From: Tretioscincus oriximinensis
Lineage: Eukaryota; Chordata; Lepidosauria; Squamata; Gymnophthalmidae
DNA: 64,000 nt
Assembly: GCA_022410635.1 (NCBI GenBank)
Contig: JAJVDF010000458.1
Location: 342,860 to 406,859, forward strand
Reading direction: 5' to 3'
The position numbers and the translations under genes were made by a program. This document shows, in pieces, positions 34,959 through 46,027 of this stretch (the first letter of the stretch is position 1; the number at the start of each line of letters is the position of its first letter). The notes under the pieces are model-generated. The model saw only the letters and a program-made list of their open reading frames with translations. It was not told the DNA's origin and did not search any database.

Positions 34959-35480
34959 TCAGTCACTCACTTGAGAGAATTTTTGCTTTCTAGCTTGGAC
35001 AAAGGATCCTGGTTCACCAGACACAGATGGATTCATGTTGGCAAAGTGGACAGTGCCATGGATAAGAATAATCGGCTCAGAGACAGACTGGTTCTTGACC
35101 ACACTCAGGGCATGCCAAGGATCTATATCACTATTCATAAACAGGATTGGCTGGTTTTGGGATGGTCAGCACCATGCTAGTTGTTAGTGAAGAACACAAT
35201 GTCTTGGATGGCATGGTGGCACGGTTTGCCAAATACATTCTTGCAGGTCTCAAGAGAAGACATCAGGCTGACCAAAAAGGAGAAGGGGTAGTCAGGGTTC
35301 TCGTAGGTTTAGTAGTANCCAAACTCTATTCATGTCTGAAAGAACCATTACCTCATGGAGATCCATGAATTGGTGAAGGGAGGTATTGTGAAGTCCCTCA
35401 GCATCTTCATCTTCGCGTAAGAATGGCCTATGCATGGCTGAGGCATAATGCTCAGGAAGATCTTGTTGGCAGTAATAAGC
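34959..35480 (-). pseudogene. Retropseudogene fragment of a peptidase S28 family serine protease (PRSS16/thymus-specific serine protease-like)
   Basis: Reading the minus strand gives the C-terminal third of an S28 peptidase. From about 35356: WFFQT, then IEFGYY and TYENPDYPF; then ETCKNVFG; then, after a frameshift, NSDIDPWHALSVV (35111-35130 encodes the core), which holds the family's catalytic Asp context; then GTVHFANM (35034-35057), which holds the catalytic His context; ending QARKQKFSQ and TGA at 34959-34961. Disablements: TAA at 35348-35350 (Gln expected), TGA at 35330-35332 (Cys expected), TAA at 35309-35311 (Gln expected), TAG near 35178, and a one-base deletion near 35150. Segments that are multi-exonic in the parent gene run together without introns, which suggests retrocopying; no poly(A) tail is visible. 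The upstream limit is soft. Family assignment is from recalled motifs. Confidence 0.8.
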
Positions 35481-35734
35481 TGCCAATGGATTGGATGGTC
35501 ATTGTTGCAATATTGTTCCTATTGTCGCCCAACTGTTTTGTTTCGTAATGCATAGACCTTCTTCTAACATCTCATATTCCATATTCAAAGCTAATATATC
35601 ACTTTTAATAAACTTACTGGGTAAGCCAATACTTCCTCCGTCTCCTATTTGTGCCAAATTCTTTAACCCTTTCTATCAGCAAGCATAGTAGGAGCCTCCC
35701 TTCCACACACTGATGTGATGTAAGATACTTACCG

Positions 35735-35825
35735 TACTGGGTCTTATTCCANAATATACCCCAGGTTACGGCAGACCTCCAACATGCATTAGCATGAAGA
35801 TGCCAGATCTTTATTGTAAGATCTA
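35735..35825. mobile_element. Degenerate CACTGAGCC-family fragment
   Basis: ACTGGGTCTTATTCC, ATATACCCCAGG, CAGACCTCCAACATGC and CTTATTGTAAGATC-like arms fit the family loosely. It borders the 107-bp palindrome. Confidence 0.4.
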
Positions 35826-35831
35826 ATATTT

Positions 35832-35938
35832 ACTATTAATAAGATGTGTATTGACGGATCCAACATTCCAAGGTCCNCCATTGGACCAATGGCGGACCTT
35901 GGAATGTTGGACCCNTCAATACACATCTTNTTAATAGT
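35832..35938. repeat. 107-bp near-perfect palindrome
   Basis: Arms 35832-35884 and 35886-35938 (53 bp each) are reverse complements around a single A at 35885, differing at one determined base (GATCC versus GACCC in the mirrored arm). The inner arms read CCAACATTCCAAGGTCC and its mirror. It lies beside a degenerate CACTGAGCC-type foldback fragment (35735-35825). Coding or RNA function is not evident. Confidence 0.9.
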
Positions 35939-35939
35939 C

Positions 35940-37360
35940 TTTGGTCTTTATGGNCCAATGGCAGGGCTCTAAACTTTGGACTTGGTGTGCACAACATGAC
36001 AAAGAGGGCAGCCTCCGGAGAGGGCCGTAGCTTCCTCCTCCACTCCTTGCTTTCTCAAGTCCACATTTTTGCAGACTTTCCACTAGTTCAAAACAGTCCA
36101 GTACAGAAAGGGTTCAAACAAAGCAGAACAGTAGCAATCGAAAATTTCAGGTTTCTCTCCCAACCATTTCTTGCCTGGAAGAAAATGAAGCAGATAGAAA
36201 TACTTTCCTGTTATTTAAACTAGTGAATCTTACTTGCAAGCAATAATGATTAAGATCAGACAAAAATGTGTCAGAGGAAAAAAAAATGTAGGTCAGTTAT
36301 TTTTTTTTCCTGCAGCAAAAAAGGCTTCAATAAACTAACCTACTAAGCAGGTTTTTAAATACTTCTTATTTGGCTGCTTGATGCAATACAGCAACATAGA
36401 GCAAGAAGTGGAGTTGTGGAATGCTGCTGGGTTTTTTCTAACCCAACTGAGCAAATAACTGTCAAGGGCTATTCATTCACTGAATGCAAACAGAAAATGT
36501 AAGACGCGCTGGTAATCCTGGCTGGGTTTTTCTTTTTCTTAATGCACACTGTAAGTCTGTATATCTTGTTCCATGTGGAATTGCATCATTAACCAAGGAT
36601 CAAAATAGTGCAAAAGATTGCTAACGTTTGCAATTTCTAAGGCATTAAATACTTGCCTAGCTACGAATCCTCTTTCTCCTACTTTACGCTTACTTTCCAG
36701 AATTCTTGTATTGATACCCTCGTTCCAAGGCAATTCAAGGCTGGCTTAAATGTTTGGCTTCTTTGTGAAACAAATAATAATTCTGCCATTTGGTGTGCCT
36801 CCGCATAAACAGTTTGGCTTAAAAATATTGGTATCACACCCAGAGCATATTTTGTCTAGGAAAGTACACTATTCAGACACAGTAATCTTAAACACATATA
36901 CCTCGCCAAGACATCTTAAAAAGGGATGACTATGTGTACATAGTCCACTACCAGGACTTCCTATAATCAATTATGTTTGCACTGTCTGGTTCTGCTGAAT
37001 AAGCCAAGCAAAACAAAGTTATTTTTAGGGTTGTTCAGCTACATTATCCTTCATAATGTTATTTTATTTCTTTACCAGTAGAAGATGGCCATTCCGAAGC
37101 CTTCTAGCATACACACATCCCATTGCCCTGCCTCCACACCACGCCAGTTGGCTGCCCCTGTTCTTTCTGCCACCACTTTTGTGATCTTCAGCAAGGCTGC
37201 CTGTCGGGGCCAGCTGGATTATAGTGGGCCCTGATGCTGACCTGTGGGGGGCGGGCTTATAGATGGATTTTGCCCATTAGTCAGTCTTCAAGTTGATGGG
37301 CACAAATTGTGTCCATTGATGTCCTGTTGAGTGGTGATTTGCCATGATTTTCAGGAAACA
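35940..37360. other. Intergenic, nothing firmly recognised
   Basis: A 64-codon minus-strand frame at 36539-36733 (NTRILESKRKVGERGF in its middle) looks protein-like but matches nothing I know. Confidence 0.4.
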
Positions 37361-37364
37361 AATT

Positions 37365-37470
37365 AGTTAAAGGAGGATTTACCCAAAGGTCTCAGGCAGA
37401 TCATAGTAAAAAGTTAAAATAGGACAGTTAAAATGCTGACAGTGCCTGCAAAGAGAGGGGGTAGGTAAAT
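37365..37470 (-). mobile_element. L2-like LINE 3' end fragment
   Basis: TTTACCCAAAGGTCTCAGGC, AGATCATAGTAAAAAG and GACAGTTAAAATGCTGACAG. It precedes the truncated SINE at 37520. Confidence 0.55.
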
Positions 37471-37519
37471 AATTACTTATATAAACAAATAAATCATAAT
37501 CACATGAGAATGGGAACAA

Positions 37520-37665
37520 TGTTGCTTTGAGTCCCTTTGAAAGGTGAGAAAAGCGGGGTATAAGAANTCAGTTCTTCTTCTTCTCTTTTCCCCCCTTCTT
37601 CTTCTTCTTCTTCTCCTCCTTCTCCTCCTCCTTTTCCTCCTCCTCCTCCTTCTTCTTCTATGTAG
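37520..37665 (+). mobile_element. 5'-truncated copy of the same SINE
   Basis: Starts within the tail (GCTTTGAGTCCCTTTGAAAG) and is almost identical to 39145-39290, including the irregular order of CTT, CTC and CCTTTT units and the flanking sequence beyond the tract. Confidence 0.85.
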
Positions 37666-38017
37666 GGATTGTGGGACAGACAGACAAACTGCTACAGACA
37701 ACTGTAGCAACTGCAGTGTAATAAAATGTGCGTTAACTCTGCGCTGGCTACAGTTTGCCCATAGTTAAACCAAAGCCGTGGGATTGTCCCAATGCACATT
37801 TGGACAGATCATCAGACAGGGCAAGGGTGGAAACTTCACTCTTGCCAGTGGCCATCAGGGGAAGTCCCAAGAGGGGTGGCTGTTTCCAAGCCACTTTGCA
37901 TCCCACTCTACCTAAAGCGCCAATTGAACAACAGCTGTTTGATCAGCCCAAGAAGTAGCCAGACCTTGGAGGTCTTCTGTCTTCTAGTGAACCCAAAAGC
38001 ACCCTCAAGGATCAGGC

Positions 38018-38195
38018 ACTATGGTGGTAAGGGAGATCTCTGTGGACCCCCTGCAATTCCTGCTGGCTTTTGCCAGCAGTTTGATTTTCACGTTGCTGCT
38101 CCAGCATAGGAAATTCAAATTGCTGTCAGAAACCAGCAGCAGGGACGGCAGGAAATGCAGAGTGATCTCCCTCGCTGCCATGGTGTTCAATCCTT
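38018..38195. mobile_element. Foldback element around GGGAGATC arms
   Basis: The plus-strand reading (CTATGGTGGTAAGGGAGATC ... CAGTTTGATTTTCACG) aligns at roughly 70% with its own reverse complement (CCATGGCAGCGAGGGAGATC ... CAATTTGAATTTCC). Two similar short frames therefore appear on opposite strands. A related half-copy lies at 45845-45990. Confidence 0.5.
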
Positions 38196-38749
38196 GGGTT
38201 CTCTAGGATCCATAAGATACCCAAGGTTCACCCACCTGGGTTTTACACAAGTTTTACATGGGTTTTAAAAAGCCCTCACCGCCTGCACTCACTCAGCAAG
38301 CGCTCAGTCTAGGCCTCTGCTCTTCCCCTGGCTGCTGAAACAGGCCTGTGGAGGAGGGAGAATAGAAGTCTCCTTAGTATTTACCATGGTACACTAGTCC
38401 CCCTATCTGAGTAATGTGTAGAGCTTGGTACGATTTCATCCGACTCCTGGAAATAACCTTAAATCTTGACTGTTTTCCTTAGGCAGTGATAATTTACCTA
38501 GCCTACAATTTCAGAAATGGAGGAACTTCCACTTACAGATTCCAGATTTAGACTGTATGAATGGGTTATGCATGGAATACTGATGTGCATCACCATCCGT
38601 GGCTTCACCCTGGATTGTAATTAAGCAATCTACGCCAAAACCAACCCCCACATCAGGCAGAAAAGGACACTTGTACTCAGGGGCGGATTTGGGATATATA
38701 ATGCCCCTGGGCTGCAAAAACCTTTACGGCTCCCCGAACACTTCCAGGC

Positions 38750-38885
38750 TGTTCAGGAAGTGATGTCATTTCTGGGGCAGTTCAGATAGTGATGTCACTT
38801 CTGGGGTGGGACAGGAAGTGCTATCACTCCGGGGTGCCATTCCCGGAAGCAGATTCCAGAAGTGACATCATTTGCCCTATGCTCT
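38750..38885. repeat. TGATGTCA-containing repeat
   Basis: GGAAGTGATGTCATTTCTGG, GTGATGTCACTTCTGGGG, CGGGGTGCCATTCCCGGAAG and CAGAAGTGACATCATTTG; at least three TGAYRTCA sites. Confidence 0.6.
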
Positions 38886-38902
38886 CTGTCTTCCACTTTC
38901 AG

Positions 38903-39290
38903 CTATGAATAGCTCAGTCGCTAAGGAATCCGTCTCTCATCTGGGAGATGGGGTTTCGAAGCCCAGTGTTGGACGTCGGGAAGGGTGAGCACCTTTCACT
39001 AGCCTGTAGCTCTAGCCAATCCAGCTATTCGAAAGCAAGAATTGCAAGAAATTGCAACTGAATGCAAGTAGATACATGGAAACCACCACAACATGGTGGG
39101 GAAGATGGAATGTGAGCCTTCGGGCAAAAATACCCTTGTAAGCCGCTTTGAGTCCCTTTGAAAGGTGAGAAAAGCGGGGTATAAGAACTCAGTTCTTCTT
39201 CTTCTCTTTTCCCCCCTTCTTCTTCTTCTTCTTCTCCTCCTTCTCCTCCTCCTTCTCCTCCTCCTCCTCCTTCTTCTTCTATGTAGGGAT
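38903..39290 (+). mobile_element. tRNA-derived SINE, full length, with expanded pyrimidine tail
   Basis: ATAGCTCAGTCGCTAAGGAA and GGGGTTTCGAAGCCC form the A and B boxes, followed by the same body and tail as the 7.6 kb copy. The tail is an extended (CTT)/(CTC) tract to 39282. The poly-Leu and poly-Arg open frames here are translations of this tract. Confidence 0.88.
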
Positions 39291-39309
39291 TGTGGGACAG
39301 ACAGACAAA

Positions 39310-41429
39310 GCAGCACACAGACAGACAGACAGATGGCAGCACACGCAGAGCAGCAAAGCAACAATACAATGGTGCATGGCAGCGGTGGCCCGTGGTGGTG
39401 TCTGGGACATATGCAGTACATTCTGCTGCTGCTGGGACATGCCCAGTAGACACAACTGGGAAAAATTTAAATGGCTGGCAATTTGCTGCCCCCAATAAAC
39501 GGCCACCAACCTGCTGCCCAGGGCTTTAGCCCTTGTAGCCCCTTCCCAAGGTCCGGCTCTGCTTGCACTATATAGTCTGCCTCCATTCATTCCAAGTAGC
39601 CAATCTATTTCCTCCTATCTGTACTGCAATGGGATGTAACTGGCCAGTCTCTGGCTTTGTTTTTGTTTAGCCACTAAAACATACATTGGAGTAATGCAAA
39701 AGCTTTAATCTGCTTTTTTTTGGGGGGGCGGAGCTTTTTAATGAGCTTTGATTTGCTTTTCAGAAAAACCTATCTTTGAGATGGTGCAGAAGGATAACTG
39801 CCTATCAGTTCTCTGATATGTTCTTTTCACTCCAGAGGGTTAAGCAAAGGTAGAATGAAACAGAGCAAATGCCGGCCCCTCACTTCCAGTTCACAACTGC
39901 ATTATCACCCCCACTTCAGCTAGTGCTATTATTGTCATCTTAAAACAGACTGGAATGGAGCCTGCTGGAAAATCTTTTGTCAACCTGGAGGTGTGTTTTC
40001 CTTATCCAGGTCCACTCCTGTAATGATTTGAGGGGGATATTGAACAGATACCTTTCCAGAACCAGAAATAATCTCTCAGACCAAATCCTTATTGCCTTGA
40101 TTGTTTCATTCACACTTTGCTTATGTCAGCCTCCATGTGCAGTGTGAAATATATAGCTAGTATACATTCTTAACCCTTGTGTCAAGCACTCCTCTGAAGC
40201 TGTCTCCAGGCAGCTTCTTCAATGCGGCCTTTGAGCTAAGGCAGCACTGACCCACATTATTAATCCAACCCCTGCAGTTTCTCTGCTTCTGTAGAACTGA
40301 CTGCAAATGGCTCAGTATTGAGACTCTATAAATTAGCTCCAAATTTCAGGCTAATTTGTGTGCTTTGGCTTGTTTACCAACATTAGACTCTTTTAAATGA
40401 GTCTACTGATGGGCCATTGAACCTTAATCAAAAAATTGGGAAGTACAAAGGCAAGATATGCAGGAGATGAGAGTGCTCAAAATAAGATACGATGATGGTG
40501 ATGATGACAATGACCTTGGACCTTCCGTGAGGTGAGGAAAAGGTTGGGAGCTAGTCTGGACAGGTACTATTCCAGATCACCAGGGTTGCCAGATAATTAG
40601 CAAGACTAGCATCAAGACTGAAAATCACCAGGCATGTCCAATAAATGTCAGGTGGATCAAATTGGTGGGCTTATTATCTGGCAACCCTCCAGACATTCCC
40701 TGGTATGAACCAGTAGGTCTAAGCTATTTCTGGACAAATGGTTCAGAACATGGACAAATGAATGAAAAAACCCCACATTTTCCAATACGTAGAAATGCAA
40801 GTATTAAAGTGGTAATAGTAAAAGATTTTGCAAAAATACACCATTTATTTTGAAAGAACAATTTTGTGTTTTTTTCTTGGATTGCTTATAAGCCCGTTGG
40901 TTTCCCTTCCATGCTTTAACAGAATGGTTGAAAATAGGTTTCTTAATAATGGAACTTGGAATGCAGTATAAAAGTTTGAATAATCATAATTAAATAATGC
41001 ATAATTAAAATGTCACCTTTGAAGCAAAAACTTACATTGAACACAATCTACTCTTTGATTTCAATCCAAGCTTGTAATATATATCTGACAGGCCATTCTT
41101 CTTCATGAAGGGTTCTCTGGAGGGGATGATTTGCTTCAAGAAAAGAAAAGTAAGGCTGAGAAAGAAATTTCTCTGGCTTTTCTTTGGTGTGGTTGTAGGT
41201 TATCATAGAAATTTTGCTCTGATTGCCTCCCCCTTTGATAATGTAGGAAAGATGCTTTAAACTCTGATTCTGAAGTAGGAGGGCTATGGGTCATAGATAA
41301 AAATAGCTTATTTAATATAAAAATTGAGCACAATACTTGTTGCATAAAGTTAGCTGGTCATCACAAGACTAGAACAATATCAATACATTTCAATACATTT
41401 AATATGTCAACTAAATATTATGTGAGCAG
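39310..41429. other. Intergenic, nothing recognised apart from the 40.6 kb miniature element
   Basis: Includes an ACAGACAGACAGACAG run just after the SINE tail (39299-39330). Confidence 0.45.
40582..40688. mobile_element. Miniature inverted-repeat element, about 107 bp
   Basis: Terminal inverted repeats AGGGTTGCCAGATAAT and ATTATCTGGCAACCCT surround about 75 bp. The ends resemble hAT termini and partly resemble the TAGGGTTGCCAT family. The flanks do not give a clear 8-bp duplication. Confidence 0.65.
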
Positions 41430-41640
41430 GCACAAATGACACAGCTGCTAAGGAGACAGTCTCTCATCTGAGAGATCAGGTTTCAAAGCCCTGTGTCGGA
41501 CATGGGGAGGGGTCAGTACCTTCTCCTAGCCTGTAGCTCTAGCCAACCCAGCTATTTGAAAGCAAGAATTGCAAGATATTGCAACTGGCTGCAACTAAAT
41601 AAGTGGGAATAAAAACCCAGTTCCTACTCTTCTCACTAAT
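41430..41640 (+). mobile_element. tRNA-derived SINE, 3' part missing
   Basis: CACAGCTGCTAAGGAGACAG and CAGGTTTCAAAGCCCTG (diverged A/B boxes), then TAGCTCTAGCCAACCCAGC and GAATTGCAAGATATTGCAAC. It ends AAAACCCAGTTCCTACTC without a long pyrimidine tract. Confidence 0.8.
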
Positions 41641-43039
41641 TCCTGTCCCCAGTGATTATCATTTGATCCAATCAGTAACACAGAGACTTAACATGCCCCC
41701 CTGTGGAGCTGATTGGCTGCTCACTTGCCAGATGAAAATGGCGGTGCTCATGTTGGAGTGGGAACAACATGGGCACCACAGGCCACTGCTGACTGTTCCA
41801 AAACCAAACACACACACACAGCCATGTCCACTGCCACATACTAACCATGCCCACTCACCACTGCTGCTACTAGCTCCAGGAGCTGGAGGTGAACTTCCCT
41901 CCACCCCTAGCACCCCACTGCACTGCACATTGGCAGCACCTATATTAGTAATATTTGAGTACAAAAATTGAGGGAGAGGAATAAAGNTTTGATCATACTA
42001 AAATGCTTTAGTCATATCTTGTAGTGGAGCAGCTCCCATGCAATGGAAAAAATAACAAATTTGGAGTACATTTATTTTGTCATAAGCCACNATGCACTGT
42101 TGTACAATGTTGCTGTTGTTTTCCAATGGAAATAATTAGTTAATATGTGTGCAGTAATTTGGCTGTGTCCACAGACCACAATCCGCCCAGTGCAGAACGG
42201 AGAAGGGCAAACTGGGCCCTCCCATCCTCCCTTTTCTTTGAATGGCTCCTGTAAAGATTTCATCTTTGCTTAGTGAGTGCCAGAAGTAGGGGAAAAAACC
42301 CTCCCTTCCCTGCATGTTATGTCAGTTCTGATGTGACAAGCTGAGAGAGCAGGGCTTTGCTCCTGGCACTTTCAAAGCCAAAGTTACAGTTTTGATTCAC
42401 GTTGCAGGTAAAGGGGCCCAGGAGTGGGTGCTGGATGTTTGTTACCATGTGAGTCGGCTCCAAATGGGTGGCTAGGAATATGGAATTCCAGACTCACCCT
42501 GGGTGATATGATCCCTAACCATGCCCTTCATTGTGTCTCTGGCGGTGAAAGACATCTGCATCAGACATAGCAACCCTCCCTAAAGGCCATGGCAATAGTC
42601 CAGGGTTTTAACTTCATTGTGGTTGCTAAATATCAAATCCTAAGGTGCTCATTCTGACCCTTTTCCTAATCTTTCATAAACAGTTCTAAGCCTGAGACAG
42701 TCATAATGGGACAATGATCGTGAATCCCAAATCTTTTTAATAGTAAAAGAAAGAGAACAGATAGAACAATTTATCCAAATTCTTTGTTCAATGAGAGTAT
42801 TGTTGAATTAAAAATTAAATTAATTTGTTCACAAGGCACTTGGTCTCACCTTCTTGAACTTCTCTGAGCTCATCCTCCTAATCTCCTCTGGCCCAATTTC
42901 TTTGGTCTCCTCTGGCCCTGTCTCCTTGAGCCCCTCACATGTGAATACCCAGTCTGGAAACCCATTTGCTGCCACTGATCCTACTACATAGTTTTAGTTA
43001 TTGTCCTGTACATTGTCTTGCTTACCATCTAATTATATG
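41641..43039. other. Intergenic, nothing recognised
   Basis: Mixed composition. A (CA)n-like patch at about 41808-41820. No gene motif. Confidence 0.4.
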
Positions 43040-43165
43040 TTTTGTAATTACAAAAACTGCTCTCCCTTTTCCTTTCAGATTGTGTTTTAATGTATAAATT
43101 TGGTTTTAATGTTAAGCACCTGAGACCTTTGAGTATAAGGCAGTATAGAAATGTACATATATATG
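43040..43165 (+). mobile_element. L2-like LINE 3' end fragment
   Basis: GTGTTTTAATGTATAAATTT, TTAAGCACCTGAGACCTTTG, AGTATAAGGCAGTATAGAAA. Confidence 0.6.
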
Positions 43166-43708
43166 CATATATGGAATCTTCTTCATAATACGGCTATTAT
43201 TTTATAGCTGTAGGCCAGCACAGTTTATGAAGAAGATTGCACTTAGAAATACATAAACAGTGATAGTTAAAATACAGTTCAAATAAAAGGCCTTCACCAG
43301 GCTGGGTCTCATTTAAATTAAAATTGGGACACTTTGTCTTATTGCAGCATTTATAAATTTTGCTACTTTAAACAAAACTATGGAGGTTTATCTTCAAGTA
43401 CAAGGGCTAAACAAAAGTCATATGTATCATACTGTGTAACAAACATACAAATTATATGCACTCATGTATTCAACTTTATGTAATTTGTACTTTGTAGGAG
43501 AATGTAGGATTGGAGGAAGGAAGTTGTTACAGGTAGAAAAACTGGAGGTAGGGTTTCTCAGGGATTCCAAGGCCATCTCTGACTTGCTAATGTGATAAGA
43601 ATCTTTCCATGCTGAGAAAATTAGATAGAAAAGAAGTCTAATTATGCTGTTTGTGCCTGAAATTCTTGCTTTTACAGTTTTCAGTTTTCCGTTAATGTCA
43701 TCCAAATA

Positions 43709-44257
43709 TAGGGTTGCCATATTTTGGCAGGCCAAAACCGGGACACGGGTGGGGGTGCGTGCACGCGCACGCGCACGCACACACGGATGCTTTCTGCCTG
43801 TCTCACTACAAGCGTCCGTGTTTGCGCGCTTGTGTGTGCGTAGCTGCTCCAATGCTGGAGNCGGGGTTTCCCACCTGCTGTCAGGCAAAGCGCGCCAACT
43901 CGCCTCCAGTGGAGGAGTGACAGGAGAACAGAGCTGCCCTCCTGTCACAAACCCAGACATTTTTGCTCTACTGGAGACGAGTGGGCTATGCCTGAGATCA
44001 GGGCGAAACCCCGCCTCCAGCATTGGAGCAGCTACGGCANGCTCCGAGGTTCCTTCCAGGACCCCGGAAAGTGTTGCCGGGCTGCAGCAGTCGCCTCTGA
44101 TGGCTCCTCTTCCTTTAAAATCCTGCATTTTTATATTCCCTGATGCAGCATCGGGGAATGTAAAAATCCGGGATTTTATCTTTAAACCCGGAGGGGACTA
44201 TATTTTGGTCCCCCAAACCGGGATTGTCCCGCCTTCCCGGGACCTATGGCAACTCTA
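43709..44257 (+). mobile_element. hAT-like element, TAGGGTTGCCAT family, 549 bp
   Basis: Termini TAGGGTTGCCATATTTTGG and CTATGGCAACTCTA with perfect 8-bp duplications TCCAAATA (43701-43708 and 44258-44265). The interior carries 32-nt inverted arms (43839-43870 and 44005-44036) that match at every determined base, and an alternating CpG/GpC-rich run at 43754-43786. Long open frames on both strands through this block reflect its G+C content and symmetry; no transposase motif is seen. Confidence 0.88.
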
Positions 44258-45038
44258 TCCAAATAGTTACTCCAAAAGAGAACTCTTATTTCTGCCAGAA
44301 GCTTATACTGAAATCATGTTGACAAGCGGTATGTTTGGACATGTGCTGCAAACACATACTGTATCTCAGAGGAATAAAATTATTGTGCTCAGAGAAAGGA
44401 CAAGAAACAGGGATGGGATTGTACGCTGTTCAACGCTGTACTCAAACCCCATTTAAGTGCACTTAATAATAACTAACAATGGAATCTGTTAGACAGAATT
44501 CAGTTGCTCTTGGTTTCTGTTTCTTTGTCTCTCAATAGATACGGAACATAATAAATTAATCTGCAGTCACAGTCAAATATAGGATGGCTTTCAATACTCG
44601 TTCAAAAATACAAGTTTAAAGCAGGGTGAAGTGTAATGAGGTAAGGACAGGAAAGAATACATGTGGCTGCATCTGCACATGGGGCGGATGGGTGCCACTG
44701 TCACTCCNCTTAACAAAACAAGGAAGTGGAATAATCTTCCTTCAGCTCCATTTCTATTTTTCTAGCCTGCCACTCCTATGCCCAATAGTCATACATACCG
44801 ATTTCTGGCTACCATTCTGAAGTTTAGAATCCTGAGGCTAAATTGGCTGCAGACCTCCTCAAACAGTATTCTTGTTGTTCAGGCATTGTTCTGACTTTTT
44901 GTGATGTATCAGAGCCTGGCCACCAGGCCTTCTCCCTTCTGCTGTCTCCTAGAGTCATATTTTATTTAGTCATGACCTTATTGATCAACCTCATCTCCCC
45001 TTTTAATCCACCTTCAATCCTGAAGAACTAGACTAANG

Positions 45039-45424
45039 TAGGCTGACCAGATAACCCCTTTTTGGGGGGGGGCAGTTTTGGGGTGTCTATCCCAACCTCC
45101 TGGGAGGGGGAATTTCCCCATTTTCTGCTGAGGAGAAAAATATTTTTTTAAATTCACTGCACAACCAATAGGGGGCTTTGGCAACCAGGGACAGCTCCTG
45201 AAGACTACCTGCCCTCAGCAAATAATAAAAATGCTTTGAAAAATTCTCACACTTTGAAAAATTCTCACATGTTTCAAAAAATTGTCGTGTGCTTCGCAGA
45301 TTTCTCGGGCGGGGATTTCGGAGGAGTATGCATGTCGATGGGTGATTTGCATATTCATGGCTATGCAAATTAGCATGAATATTAATTTCCTCCAGTTTGA
45401 GCCTCAGGAAACGTGGTCAGTCTA
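45039..45424 (+). mobile_element. Long TAGGCTGACCAG-family element with 8-bp target duplication
   Basis: 386 bp bounded by GACTAANG (45031-45038) and GACTAAAG (45425-45432). Left end TAGGCTGACCAGATAACC, right end GTGGTCAGTCTA. The interior is not palindromic. It includes an A/T tract, GGGGGCTTTGGCAACCAGGG, and near the right end a 26-bp palindrome of two opposed octamer motifs (45345-45370) followed by TTAGCATGAATATTAATT. Confidence 0.85.
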
Positions 45425-45844
45425 GACTAAAGCAGAAACCTTTCTTTCCTGGTTTAGTCCATCTCTTCAGGAATGAAGGTGGATTAAAATACATGTCAGA
45501 ATAGCACCTTTATATTTAAACAGGTCTTGTCTTCACGTTGGTCATCTCTTGACCTTGGGAACGGGGGTGGGTGGGGGGGAGAGACACTATTTGGAGAAAG
45601 GCAAAATGAATGAGATTTCACTTCACTGGTCTCCCCCCATCCCGGCCCTGTTTCAGCAGCCACACAAACGGGGGGGGGGGGGNGGGGGGGGCGGAAGCCC
45701 AGCCTGAGCACTTCCCAAGCGAGCACCGGCACCAAGGGCTTCTTTTTTTATTTCTGGTTTTGAGCAAGTTTTCACCTAGATGTAGGATTGAGCACAGTAA
45801 TGCCAGGGAGACTTCCTGTCATTTCTTCTTCTGCCTTTTGATAG

Positions 45845-45990
45845 CAGTTTGAATTTCCCACGCTAGAGCACTGGTGGAAAAATCAAATTGCTAATAAAAG
45901 CTAGCCACAATGGCAGAAGATTTCCCATGGCACCACTGCATTNGATCTTTAGGGTTGATTCTAGGTTCACTAGGGCCCAGAAGGCTCACA
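45845..45990. repeat. Half-copy related to the 38.0 kb foldback element
   Basis: Shares GCAGTTTGAATTTCCCACGC, AGCCACAATGGCAGAAGAT and the following GATTCTAGGTTCAC with 38090-38240, at moderate identity. The G-run at 45670-45690 precedes it. Confidence 0.4.
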
Positions 45991-46027
45991 AGGATCACCC
46001 TCTGTATTAGTGGGTAGCCTGCACTGG

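Noticed and set aside
37477..37768. Poly-Leu (plus) and poly-Arg (minus) open frames
   Set aside because: They are translations of the expanded CTT/CTC SINE tail; the same occurs at 39165-39449 and 19216-19488.
43427..44456. Long frames of 233 and 270 codons on opposite strands
   Set aside because: They coincide with a GC-rich hAT element containing 32-nt inverted arms; no transposase or other domain motif, and both strands being open reflects composition.
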